Below are positions 12,053 through 22,794 of a DNA stretch of 64,000 bases, piece by piece (within the stretch, counting starts at the first letter, position 1; every line of letters begins with the position of its first letter). Source of the DNA: Fistularia commersonii (lineage: Eukaryota > Chordata > Actinopteri > Syngnathiformes > Fistulariidae). Location: positions 8,676,965-8,740,964 of the forward strand of contig JBBMNZ010000003.1 in NCBI GenBank assembly GCA_037954325.1, in the 5' to 3' direction. Below the pieces are notes generated by a model that was not told the origin of the DNA, did no database searches, and worked only from the letters and a program-made list of their open reading frames with translations. A program made the translations under genes and the position numbers.

Positions 12053-12679
12053 CTTTCGCACTCCAGAAACTGCAGTTCCTAGAACATTCTAAGGAACTAG
12101 GCCATTTCTCTGCATTCAGACAGCAAAGGGACCGGGGACCGTGGACCTCAGTTCCTAGAACCCTTGTAGATCCTACTTTAAGGTAGGGTCTTTTGACGGC
12201 TCCATAGGAACTCTTATGACGTAAGTGCTTGGTGATTGGCGGAACAGTGAGCCAAGCAAATTATGAGAAACTATTTGCAGGCTTTTAAAAAATTGTTGTC
12301 GCTGATCAGTGGTTTTCTTGTGACATGCAATTATAATGGATAGGGCCAACAAGAATTGGACTCAAGAGGCCCAAGCTCTTACGGCCCACAAGCCACAGAG
12401 GGGATTCCAGGGCTAGCATTGGAACATGAACATTTCGGCCAAAATAAATTAGCTCTTCGTCACACAGCGAAGCAAACTTCAACTCATCTGATTGTTCATG
12501 TTTATTATTCCCACCATTCAGGACATGAATGCAGTGGCAGCTTTGCTCTTCATGTCGTCCTCTTCCTTCTTTTTTGATGGCATGCAGACGCTTGCGTCAC
12601 TCCGGCCCCTCCCAGGGTCCCTTACAGCCTGTGCCAATGCAGAGAAGAGCAGTTCTTAGAACTGTGTCCGGTCCGAAAG
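12053..12679 (+). mobile_element. Myb/SANT-type DNA transposon remnant, copy B
   Basis: This is the most complete of three related copies. The left end reads 'ctttcgcactccagaa' and the right end 'ggtccgaaag', giving a short imperfect terminal inverted repeat (CTTTCGCAC against CTTTCGGAC). Shared internal landmarks are 'cagttcctagaac', 'aaggtagggtctttt', 'gtgcttggtgattggc', and ATG at 12336 opening MDRANKNWTQEAQALTA. The W-T-x-E-x-x-x-L spacing is that of a Myb/SANT-like DNA-binding domain, as in the second protein of PIF/Harbinger transposons. No DDE transposase is seen and the frame is soon broken, so this is a non-autonomous or decayed copy. Confidence 0.6.
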
Positions 12680-12689
12680 CAGCTAATGA

Positions 12690-13195
12690 CTACGCCGCTG
12701 TACTCGTGTCCTTGCCCAACAGAGGATGTACTCTCTGCACCGGTACATGAAGTTCAACCTGCCCTCAGGAGCTGCTGATTCAGATTTACGCTGCGGTCAT
12801 CCGGTATGCTCTTTTCACCTCCGTGATCGTTCAGTTTGATTCATCCACCAAGCAGGACATGAACGGATTTGAACTGAGAATCAGGACTACGAAAAGCATC
12901 CAAGATGCCAAACTGCCGTCGATGCAGGGCCAAGAGTCCAGACTCAGGGACCAGGCAGTAAACGATCTCCTTCTTCCCTCTGGATGGAGGTACACGACCA
13001 GACATTGGACCAGCTTCTTCCCACAAGCCACATTCAATGTTGTGCACCAACAATTGCATCATCTGATCACAACCTTATTTATCATTTTATTTATCTAATC
13101 ATCTCATCTTTGCACTCCCTCCCTGACCCCATTACTCACGAGGATCATCGCCTTATCACTTAAACAGACATTGCACTCTGCACTTTGTATGTCTT
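12690..13195 (+). pseudogene. L2/Rex-like LINE 3' end
   Basis: This is the C-terminal tail of a non-LTR reverse transcriptase, read across frameshifts. QRMYSLHRYMKFNLPSG and SFHLRDRSV correspond to the usual Q-R-M-Y-x-L-R-x-L-R-x-F stretch. AKLPSMQGQESRLRDQA follows, then LLLPSGWRYT and SFFPQATFN, which is the conserved P-S-G-R-R-Y and S-F-F-P-Q-A ending of fish L2/Rex-type elements. A T-rich 3' UTR with repeated 'ttgcactc' follows. The copy is heavily 5'-truncated and broken, and it abuts copy B on its left and the hAT element on its right. Confidence 0.75.
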
Positions 13196-13206
13196 CTTGT
13201 CAACAG

Positions 13207-13970
13207 CAGGGATGCCCACACTTTTTTGCTTTGTGAGCTAATATTCAAATGACCATGTGAAAATGATCGACCTCCACTAAAAATGCTGAATATATATTTA
13301 TTGAAATATCTACTGAGTATACTTAACACAATAAATGTTTGAGGATCTTACATAACTGCATGAACCCTTATGGCACACAACAACAGGTTAATACTTTATT
13401 CTGATGACTTGAATGGAGTCAACAGCATAGTTGGAGTTAGCTGTGAGAAAAATGATGCTGTCCTGACAGCTGGGATTTTAGTTCCTTCACCTTTCTATTT
13501 CTCAGCTCACTTTTCTGAGGGAAGTCAGTGCTGTCGTTTTTATGAACAGTCTGAAAATGCCGCTCCACATTTCCCTTTTTCTGTAAAGCAATGGCAGACT
13601 AGCAGATGAGGCAAACGCACTTTGAAATGACATAGTAAAAAAAAAAAGTCCATCTCCCATTCCGTATGGAAGTGATACGTTTTAGTCTTTTTACTTGGTC
13701 CAGCTCCCCCACTTATTTTTATACCCATAAGTGTAGAAGACATAAATTGGAGGCATAAACTCGCTAGCTTGCTAGAACGCGCTGTTATGCACACATCCGC
13801 AGTGACGCCCGTGTCAGAAAAGGTCAGATTAGACAGACCGACTGTCAGTCAAATGACAAATTTCATAATGAAGATGATAGGCTGACACATACGTTTTAAA
13901 GCCATGCAATCTACCCACACTACCTTTGCCATCGACCGGTAGATCGCGATCGACATATTGGGCACATCTG
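13207..13970 (-). mobile_element. hAT transposon remnant with 8-bp target duplication
   Basis: The element starts CAGGGATGCCCACAC and ends in the complement of CAGATGTGCCCAAT, matching hAT terminal repeats (CAGnGnTGCCCAA). It is flanked by gtcaacag (13199-13206) and gtctacag (13971-13978), an 8-bp duplication with one mismatch. The minus-strand interior encodes GGAGPSKKTKTYHFHTEWE, the N-terminal leader of hAT-derived GTF2I-repeat/ZBED-type transposases, followed by a frameshifted zinc-finger-like region. At 764 bp it lacks the catalytic domain. It is homologous to the element at 54255. Confidence 0.85.
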
Positions 13971-13978
13971 GTCTACAG

Positions 13979-14005
13979 CAATATCTGTTTACCTTCTTCT
14001 GCATG

Positions 14006-14073
<68 letters not shown>

Positions 14074-16380
14074 GAGTATAAGAGTATAATGTTTCAAAAC
14101 TACTTGCTCTGGTTCTTAGGTTACTTTCCAAATCATTCAGCTGTCCGTCCGGAGAGTGAAGACAGTGGCCGACATTTGGAGGGGACAGGAGGGCATTAAT
14201 CAAAAGGCATCTGTGCTCTTCATCACCATTTTTTGGGGGGGTGGGAGTCAGACCTCGCCCTCTCTTTTCATGGGATATTAATAGAAACAAATTTGACAGC
14301 CGACACGGGGGATGAGACCATCCAGCCAGAAATTTTGAAACGCTCATTATTGATGGGAGGAGAAGACAGGGAGCGTGAGAATTGAAGGGAGGTTGGTTTT
14401 TAGTGTTATTGAAATTGAAAACTCCATCCATCCATCCATCCATCCAACCATCCAAATGAGATATACAATCCCTGCAAACTCAGAATTGGCCAGCTGGACA
14501 TGCCTGGCAAGACTCCGGCAGGAGGTGCCCTGAATTGTCTGGATACTCCGTGTCACATTTTTAACATCTCACATGTTTCAGAAAGCTTTCATCGCGTCCC
14601 GCCCTCTCCACACTGGGGCTCGGCAGCTGGGCTAAGGGGTTCCTCAAGATCCCCCCCCCCCAAAAAAAAATTCAAGGTCAGCGGTTTTCCCTTGCTGTAC
14701 ACAACATGGGATAAGCCCCTGCTTTCCTTTCCATCCGAGGATCACTGAAAAGTCCTTTCGGACCAAACCTGGGTCGTCACTTCTGTCTGAAAACCAAATC
14801 TGAACCAAGCAGGACAAACAAGTTAGCATTTCAACCAGGTTATTTCAGTGGCAAACTGGAACCATGCTCATGTTTGAATATTTATGTATTTTGATGTCAA
14901 AAAATACACCTGCGGATTATTATCAGCAAAACATATCTTTTGTTCCTCCTGCAATTATATTTCCCCACGTTTTGTTTTTCTTCCTATACGCAATTATACG
15001 AGCACGTCGAGGGCCCGGCGATGCAAAAACAAACAAAGAGTTTGATTGGTGGATATGCGGTCGCCTTGGAAACAAAACATGGACATTTTCTTTTTGTTTT
15101 AATTCACAATTTTGATACCTCATATTTCATGAATAGCGCCTGGCAACTTTTCAGTCGATAAAAATACCCCCCACCTGTCGGTGTCTGGGGTTGCAGCCGT
15201 CCCATCGATTTACTCATCTTTTCCAGTTCCCCACCCTTTTTTTTTTTTTTTTTTCATCTCTTGTCCAGCCCCCACCTCCTTTCTCTCACTCCCTTTGCCC
15301 TCCCTTGTCCTCTCCGCTTCTCTCTCATTGACTTATGTAACAAATCCAGGCATTAGACCGAACCGACACCAGTGTCATTTTCACCCACTCCCTGTAGCAC
15401 GTCTGACACTCACATTGCCAGCAGAGGAAACTCTGAGTGTGTGTGTGTGTGTGTGTCATTCTGGTCCTCCCAGAGACCACAGGTTAATTATTTCGCAATT
15501 ACTTTTACCTCGGTGGATACCCTTAAGAGTACACTGTCACATTTAACTGTACTATATCAAATGTCTACAAGTACAGCAGCCAATTGATTTTCTAGCACAA
15601 ATGATACATTGTTTTTTCACTGGTACTGTATCTAAACACTGAAGGAAATACTGCAAGAAACGCGACCTGGCTGGGTTTGTTGGGCATTTGCAGCTTGTTC
15701 GGCCGATTCATGCCCGCTCCTTCGTCCGTGGCTGTAGTTCTTACATTTAATTCCATTTTGTTGGCTGTTCCTGTAGCGCTTAATGAAACGCGACGCGACT
15801 AAAGTGGCCCCGGCATTCTTGCGAATACTGGAAAAACAACTCCGACACTCAAAGTAAGCGTGTCCGTGAAAGAAAAATGTCACGGAAGAGGTTGACGCGT
15901 GACTGTGGGTGCACTCTGCTGCTATTTTTCACAGGGCCGTGATGTTCTGTGGGCTCACCACCTGTGGGGGGAGAGTCATCGGGGTTGGATACGGTGCCAT
16001 ATGGCCGGCAGGTGGAGGCGGAGACCTTGGCGTGTAGCCCCCGGGGGTGCCAGATTCGTTCTTGGGACTTGGGAAGTCATAGATCTAGCTGGCCCCACCT
16101 CCAATTCCGCAGGCTTGGCCTCCAATAAAGAGGTTGGATGTCTCCAAGGATGAAATGAGTGTGTCATCCACGGGACGACATGCAGGACTTAATCGGTATC
16201 CGGCCTATTTCAAGGAACTGGCTGAAAATACCATTTGGGTACATAAGAGGGGTCGCCCTTCTTTTATATCTTTCTCTGGAAAAGTCAGGTAAAGAGGTAA
16301 TCCAGGTGGTGAAGATATTTAGCCCAAAACAAACTATAATCTGGAAGGATTATGTATACATTTATATATACATATATATA
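13979..16380. other. Non-coding stretch with microsatellites
   Basis: It holds (TATC)n at about 14006-14073, (TCCA)n near 14425-14452, a C run then an A run at 14651-14669, a T run at 15238-15254, and a short TG run at 15438-15456. No gene is recognised. Confidence 0.6.
14006..14073. repeat. (TATC)n microsatellite
   Basis: About 16 tetranucleotide units occur in tandem. The complementary GATA form occurs at 28986-29089. Confidence 0.95.
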
Positions 16381-16382
16381 TA

Positions 16383-16742
16383 CAGCTCCAAAAAATAAAG
16401 GGAACACTTTGTAACTCCAAGTCAACACAATGACAACACAATGTAACTCCAAGTCAATCACACTTCTGTGAAATCATAGTGCAACACAGATTCATTTTGA
16501 CTTGTTTTAAGGACATTACATCAGAGTTGGATCAGCCTGGAGTTTGTTTTTACACTTTAATTTTGAGTGTGATTCCTAATCCAGACCTCCATGGTTGATA
16601 CAATTGATTTCCATTGATCATTTTTATGTGATTTTGTTGTCAGCACATTCAACTGTGTAAAGACCAAAGTATTTCATAAGAATATTTCATTCATTTAGAT
16701 CTAGGATGTGTTTTTTATGTGTTCCCTGTATTTTTTTGAGCA

Positions 16743-16745
<3 letters not shown>
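16383..16745. mobile_element. Short TIR element (Tc1/mariner-type), inserted at TA
   Basis: The left end CAGCTCCAAAAAATAAAGGG and the right end, read on the complement as CACTGCTCAAAAAAATACAGG, form terminal inverted repeats of about 25 bp ending 'gggaacac'. Both ends are bordered by TA within an AT microsatellite, the target preference of Tc1/mariner elements. The 363-bp interior has no transposase frame, so it is non-autonomous. The superfamily follows from the TA target and is inference. Confidence 0.7.

Positions 16746-16794
<49 letters not shown>
16746..16794. repeat. (AT)n microsatellite
   Basis: A pure AT tract of about 24 units lies directly between two transposon ends. Confidence 0.95.
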
Positions 16795-16795
<1 letters not shown>

Positions 16796-17175
16796 GTGGA
16801 AACCTGACTTATGAGTTCATACGAATTTTTAAAGATACAAATCGTAGCTCGGTCAATTCTTTTGTGATACTAGATCTGAATTAGGAACGAGATGATGAGC
16901 GTCTGATACCGACATGGCCGTCGCTGTCTATGAAGTGAAGTTAAAAAAGTCAGATGCATTTCCTGATACTAGCTAGCTCGCCCGGAAATCACGGAGAAAC
17001 GTGCTTTTGACTCGTCCATAAAGAGACATTTTCAAGGCTTTGGTGCAGCAGACAGCGGGAACGTCAACGAAGGAGGCATCGGAAGAGTCGTTCAAAGCCG
17101 GTTGGAGCGGCGTTCACTCTGTCGGTAAATTAAGTTTAGCAATAAAGTGTCACAAAGTGTGCAAGTCACATCTAG
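16795..17175 (+). mobile_element. pogo/Tigger-like transposon fragment
   Basis: The left end 'ccgtggaaacctgactta' followed by 'tgagttcatacgaattttt' resembles Tigger/pogo termini (CAGTGGAACCTCGACTTACG type) and adjoins a TA repeat. Inside, the frame from 17040 reads QQTAGTSTKEASEESFKAGW followed by SGVHSV. This resembles the CENP-B/HTH part of Tigger transposases (G-T-S-T-x-E then F-K-A-S-x-G-W-F then G-I-H-S-V). It is broken and non-functional. The right end is not located. Confidence 0.6.
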
Positions 17176-17507
17176 CAACACCTTGTAACATTAAGTGTGT
17201 CGCGATTAAGTTAATCGAAAGAGCACGAAATGAAAAACCTCCCCCAGCCTCCTCCACCGCCGCCAGCATCTTTGTCTTCAAGTTAAATACACCTAATAAA
17301 ACCAGTTTATTTACTCACATTCTTTTTTTATCATGAATTTTTTATATACATTGTTTGCTATTTATGAAGTGCGTTCTCCCAAAAGGGCGGGGAAATGAAC
17401 GGTTTTCAAATAATTTCAGCCGGGAGAATTAAATTTGATAAATGAGCACATTGAGTTTTAAGCTCAATCACGGAACAAACTCACAATTCAGTTTATTACT
17501 CCACAAA

Positions 17508-17789
17508 CAGGACTGTCTCAGAAAATTAGAATATTGTGATAAAGTTCTTTATCTTCTGTAATGCAATTAAAAAAACAAAAAATACTTTTTCATGATATTC
17601 TAATATTTTGAGATAGGATTTTTGAGTTTTCTTAAGACGTAAGCCATAACCAGCAATATTAAAATAATAAAACACTTGCAATATTTCAGTTGATTTGTAA
17701 TGAATCCAGAATGTATGACATTGTTTTTCTAATTGCATTACAGAAGATAAAGAACTTCATCACAATTTTCTAATTTTCTGAGACAGTCC

Positions 17790-17791
<2 letters not shown>
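17508..17791. mobile_element. Near-palindromic MITE with long terminal inverted repeats
   Basis: The first about 60 bp (caggactgtctcagaaaatt, then attagaatattgtgataaag) is repeated in inverted form at the right end (cacaattttctaattttctg, then agacagtcctg). The 284-bp element can fold into a hairpin. TA follows the right end, while AA precedes the left end, so the TA duplication is slightly decayed. Known vertebrate Tc1/mariner-related MITEs share this terminal text. It contains no gene. Confidence 0.8.
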
Positions 17792-17793
<2 letters not shown>

Positions 17794-17834
<41 letters not shown>

Positions 17835-17842
17835 GTGTGTGT
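17794..17842. repeat. (TG)n microsatellite
   Basis: A TG tract with one C interruption adjoins the right end of the MITE at 17508-17791. Confidence 0.95.
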
Positions 17843-19753
17843 ATAAACAGGGCCACAATTGTGGATCTACTCGTGACCCAACTCCAGATGAGCAGACATC
17901 TGAGATATCAAGTGATGCACGCTCTTCAACACAACTACAATGCAGGGGAAAATATGGTCGCCCGGCCAAACGGCAAACCCATTTCGCTTCACTTAAAACG
18001 GCATGAATTTGATTTCATCGAATCCCTTTTCAAAGGAGACGCTTCTTCTTTATCTTTGCACAATCTCACCCCCTCCTCCGCACCCTCACACAAGGTAAAG
18101 GAAAACAGTTCGGCACCAGTCTGACGACACTGAATGCTTCTCACTTTAAAAAAAAAAAACAAAAAAAAAAACGCCACTTCAGACTCGCTGATAGCCACGC
18201 TAGAAAAGAAAGATCTCGAAGAAAAGCCAGGAGATACGGAGACGGGGTAGGGGGGTGTGAGAGGCACAGAGTGAGTAGATGTCACACGGATAGCTGAAAG
18301 AGTGAGGTATGAAGAGAGAGAATAAATGAATCTGTGCAGACTAAAAATAGAGCTCTCAATCCCCGGTGAAGCGCTGGGTAAATAGGGCTGCCTCGAGTGG
18401 GACACTTGTTAGAGAAAATACCATGTCATCCGTTACACGCCAAGACAAAGCTGTCATTAACAAAAAAAAATAACCACACATATTTGTAAAAACAAAAAGC
18501 GAACTCCAACTGCAATGGATAAGGTGAATGACTTGTTCTGCTCCTTACGCGATCGCCAGACGGCGAAGTTCGGAGGAGGATGCGGCCGAGTTGCCGACGG
18601 GGGAAAAACGGACGGGAGGATTGAGAAATGGAAACACAGTCTAGTCAGCGAGTAAAAAAATAATTCATCCTGAGGAGCTGGAGGGAAGAAACAACGGCAA
18701 ACACAGAGCCATTGTGTAAGAGAAAGCCGCCGCTAATGATATTAGCCTTTTTTGAATGCTATTTACAGGGGACCAAAAAATAACAGGAGATAATATAGGT
18801 ATGTTTAAAGCCGGTGGCCTATTTTCATCCAACAGGGAGGGGCCGGGGCTGGTATTAATAGAAGGGACGGCATTTACTGGAAACAGCGTAATATCGAGAG
18901 AAAACAGGATGAGCGGGGGCTCGTCAATCGGCTGCAACGGGGGCAAGCGCCTGTCTGACGCTAAACGGCTATTATTATAGATAACACGCGAGAACGGATC
19001 CCTCCCGTGTGTGTGTGTGTGTGTGTGTGACATGGAACAGACACGAAGACAATTTATCCCCCCGAATCCTCCCGTGAAGGGTCGTCTTCGGAGACGCTTG
19101 ACAGTAGGAGCCGCCGCGCCGCACGCCGATATTTGCCGTGACCCTTTCGGCTGTCATGACTACGGTCAATCACAGGAAGAAATCCTCGATAGCAATCTGG
19201 AGAAGAACTCCGGCTGGAATGATTGGAATGGAAGGAAAAAAAACCTCAGCCGGTTGTGTGTTTATTGGCATATCATCCTAATTTAATATAAGAATACCGC
19301 AAGATGGGCCGACTGTGCCTCCTCTTGACATCCGCCGGGCCGCCGTTCTTTGGACCGGATGACGAAGCACCTTTAACTCGGGTCGGGATTTGGTATGATT
19401 GATTCTGTCAATTGTTCCGCCCTCCACCCGTTCCGGCCGAGTTCCCAGCCGTAAACAACCGTGGACGATCGTAACTCCTCAATAATTGCGCAATCCCGTT
19501 TACGCCGTTGTGATTACCGCGCTTGTTAAACGGAAACACCACTCGATTTGTATCCGGCCAGTTTGTTGCGGCTCCGGCTGAACATCGAGTACTCTCTCCG
19601 AAGCCCGTTTCTCACAAACGTGGAATTACTCGGAACGCGTTGGCTGGAAAAAAAAAAACATCAAATTGTTTTTTTAAACCACCGCCTCCCGGATGCCACG
19701 TCTGAGTTACTGCCAATCAAGACAGCGGGGGGGCTCCCTCCAGGGGACTTGAA

Positions 19754-19784
<31 letters not shown>

Positions 19785-19890
19785 ACGCTGCCGAAGAAGC
19801 ATCATTTATACGAAAGTCACTGATGAAGTACAATCACGGCGTCACAAACGCCCCAATGGACAAACAAAGGAATTTTGCCATCGACAAACG
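17843..19890. other. Non-coding stretch, possible conserved element
   Basis: No exon is supported. An A-rich run lies at 18149-18171 and TG runs at 19010-19029 and 19757-19783. The segment 18661-18979 is transposon-free, mixed in composition and open in one frame on each strand; it is listed as a finding. Confidence 0.5.
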
Positions 19891-19894
19891 CTAA

Positions 19895-20078
19895 ATGGTC
19901 TCCACTTATGGAGCGCTTTACACCATAAAGCGTTGACTCATCCACACACCGACGGCGGCATTGGGGGTTCATTGTCTCGCTCGAGGATATTTCGACATGA
20001 ATGCGGAAGGAGCCGGGAAATTAAACCGCCAACCCTCTGATAGGAAGGACACCCGCACCACTAACCGAGCCAAAGCCA
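19895..20078 (-). repeat. tRNA-derived SINE, minus orientation
   Basis: Read on the minus strand, the head 'tggctcggttagtggtgcgg' resembles a Pol III A box and 'ggcggtttaatttcc' stands at the B-box position. The body then continues 'tcgaaatatcctcgag' and 'caatgaacccccaa', followed by 'gtgtaaagcgctccat', the usual text of a widespread fish tRNA-derived retroposon. The copy is diverged and truncated before its tail. Confidence 0.65.
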
Positions 20079-20079
20079 A

Positions 20080-22370
20080 AAAAACCAAACAGCGGTCAAG
20101 CGTCTGGGTCACGTTCTACCTCCTGCTCCTTCTGGCCTTCGCATCTGGCGCAGAAGACCTCCCGCCGTGCGCTGAGCTGATGAAGCCAGACGCCAGATCG
20201 CTGTTACTTAATATTCCACACACCGGTTGCCATTTACACCCGAGGAGACAACGGCTAAAAAGCGACTCGTAACCTTCGAATCAAATTGTTCAAATCTGAT
20301 GGGAGATAAAGACGCAGGTGGGGATTTTACAAGGGTTAACATAATTGATTAGCGCAGCATCGCCAGACCGACTCACTGTTGTGAAGTGGCCTGTTCTCCC
20401 TCACTTCACCTCCGATTCCCAGGGTTGTTTTTAAAAAACAGCCGCGGGTGAAACACCTGTCCGGATGCATTTCGCTCGACCTCGTGCCAAGCGGAGCTCA
20501 GAAAAGAAAACCGCTTGTCGTCAAAAGTCAAAATTTAATTGCCATCTCCGGTATGCTCTGCCGCGAAAGCTTCCGGCCCTTCTTTTAGCATGCGTTGGGA
20601 CTCGAAGGAGGGGGCGGCGGAAAGAAAGCCCCGGCCAGTGCAGCATTCATCAATGAGAGGGGGAATAAAGACTGATAAGATCGTACATAGCGGGAGCTCA
20701 GGCAGTTGCGGGTTGGTTGCAAGGCATCGTGGAGACGACGCGGGGAAGGGAATCGTGCAGGGGATGATGTGTCTGTTTGCTAACGCGGACCGGCCGGGAG
20801 GTGCCTGTCGCCAGCTAATGGAACAGAAATGAGAAAAAGAGCTTGACCTTGTATCCTGCCCGAGCTCACAGCATGCTCCCATCACCAAAACCCTCATGTA
20901 AAAATGAGAAAATGAGAGGTTACATGCTATTTACCAAATCCAGTTGGATTTTTTTCTCACGTGAAGAGCTTTCAGAGCTGTTTACGTCCAGTCCTCGCAC
21001 AATAGGGGAAGACTCGACATTTGCACTTCAAAAAGCCACGGCTTCACCAGACCACCCCGTTCCCCTGCTAAGCCTTGGATCAAACCCCAGCCTCATGACC
21101 TTGCCGGCGGTGGCTGGAAATCGAAGTGGCTGTTTGAGGCCTCGGAGCTGGAAAAATGGAACCCGAGTTCGGGAAATCCGCGTGGTTGCCGGGTTAACGC
21201 CAGACGGCCCGCGCAATCGAGCGCCAAACAACGGAATGAAATATGAATCGAATTAAATCGAGCATCAAGGGCAAACGCACGAGAGAAAGTTAAGACTTTG
21301 CAGTGCAAAAGGAGGCAAAGAAAGTTCAGTGGAAGATCATTCATTCATTCACTCATTATCTTTAGAGCTTGCGGTCAGAGTTTCGGAGGGGTTTCACAAA
21401 GTTGGCCCTCGGTTGGTCGTCAGGCCACATGTAGAGAAATACCATACGACCGTTTACACTCTCATTCCAACCTCAGACAGGGACGTACAGCCGGTTTGCG
21501 AGCGCTTCCATCTCAAATAAACGCTCCACGAACCTTTTCCGAGAATATTAACTCCACGCATGTTCCCGGAAACCGGGTCAAAAGCTAATGGTTGGACAAA
21601 AGATCGGGTTTTGTATTTTGGCGGTTTTAAGTCTGGACAAACCCCAATTTCAATAAAGGAGGGGAGACGTCTGAGAGCTTCACCTCGTCCATAAAGTCCT
21701 TGAAACACTTGAATTGTTAATCAACACGAACATTTTCACAGGCGAAACCCTAATCCCGTATAACACCCAGGAGAAAACAGACTGCAGGGTAATACGGTTC
21801 CCCATAAATGCAGAGATGATTTCAAATTAAACTATGAACCGCGCTACCGGCTTATATCCCGTGACTGCATTTTCAGCAACCCTTAGCTGTAAAGCCTCCA
21901 GCGGAGAAGCGACAAAGGGGTTTTTTATCACGACGCAGCAGCCGGATGTCTCATCTTATACGGCGGTTAGCAGCCTTATAGATGGCGAAAGCCGAATAGC
22001 TCATCTGTTCTTTGAAAACTCCGAACCTGCTTCGGATCTATACTTGGGATAGAAGGATCATCAAGTCCTCTTTAACACACTTTGTTAAAATGATAAAGTG
22101 CTCATTTACGTTAAATACGCATATGGATGGAGCCTTTCACAGCTAACGGTGCAGTACCGCAGTAAGTCCTGGGGAGGGGGGAGGGGGCAACGTTGCACAG
22201 TGCGCTCAACGACACCATCGAAATTCCATCGAAGAAAAACACAACACGGCATGGATACAACCGGGAAGAATTCTCCATCCGCGTTCGTTTAATGGACCTT
22301 CGCCGAACTTGGAAGTGAACTCCACACTGCCCTCTAGTGGATGCACTGAGAACAACCACGGCAATGGAAA
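20080..22370. other. Non-coding stretch, one degenerate array copy
   Basis: About 21335-21480 is a very degenerate minus-orientation copy of the array repeat ('cattcattcactcattatc', 'ttggtcgtcaggccac', 'gtagagaaatacca'). Otherwise nothing was identified. A GC-rich patch at 20098-20205 has open frames on both strands but no convincing splice signals. Confidence 0.45.
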
Positions 22371-22374
22371 GCAC

Positions 22375-22792
22375 ACATGGCAGGTATGTAGGTATGTGGT
22401 AACGACACACCTGATTTCACAGCTTGGATTATAAGGACTTTGTCCAAGAAGCCCCATACTGGAGAATAAATCCAAACGTCCTATAGAGACAAACAACCAT
22501 TCACTCTCCCATTCGAATATCATATCGAGACAACAGACCATCCACCTGCCACACAGGTGCATGGGACCAGTAACCATCTCATTCGTGTCTGGCTAATTCA
22601 GGGTCTCCGGTGAACGTCATGCATGTTTTCAAATTGTGGGAGAGGACCAAAGAACCCAGGAAAGGAAACCAAGGCAGACGCATGCAAACAACACACAGAA
22701 AGGCCCCCATTGGAAGTTGAACTAGGAACCTTCTCGTCATGGAGCAAAAGCGTTAACCCCTGCACCACCATGCCGCTAGCGATTATAAATTA
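22375..22792 (-). repeat. Array-type tRNA-headed repeat, minus orientation
   Basis: The head lies at the right end. On the minus strand it reads 'ggcatggtggtgcagggg' then 'ttaacgc' (A-box region) and 'ggttcctagttcaacttcc' (B-box region). The body ('cctttctgtgtgttgtttgc') follows, then 'aaaacatgcatgacgttc' and two or three decayed 40-bp units with 'aaccattcactctccc' on the plus strand. The order head-body-array matches the copies at 27.4, 42.1 and 62.5 kb. Confidence 0.65.
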
Positions 22793-22794
22793 AT

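Noticed and set aside
20098..20205. GC-rich segment with a signal-peptide-like plus-strand frame (FYLLLLLAFASGAED)
   Set aside because: It has no pyrimidine-rich acceptor or convincing start context, and the minus strand is equally open; support is insufficient for an exon.
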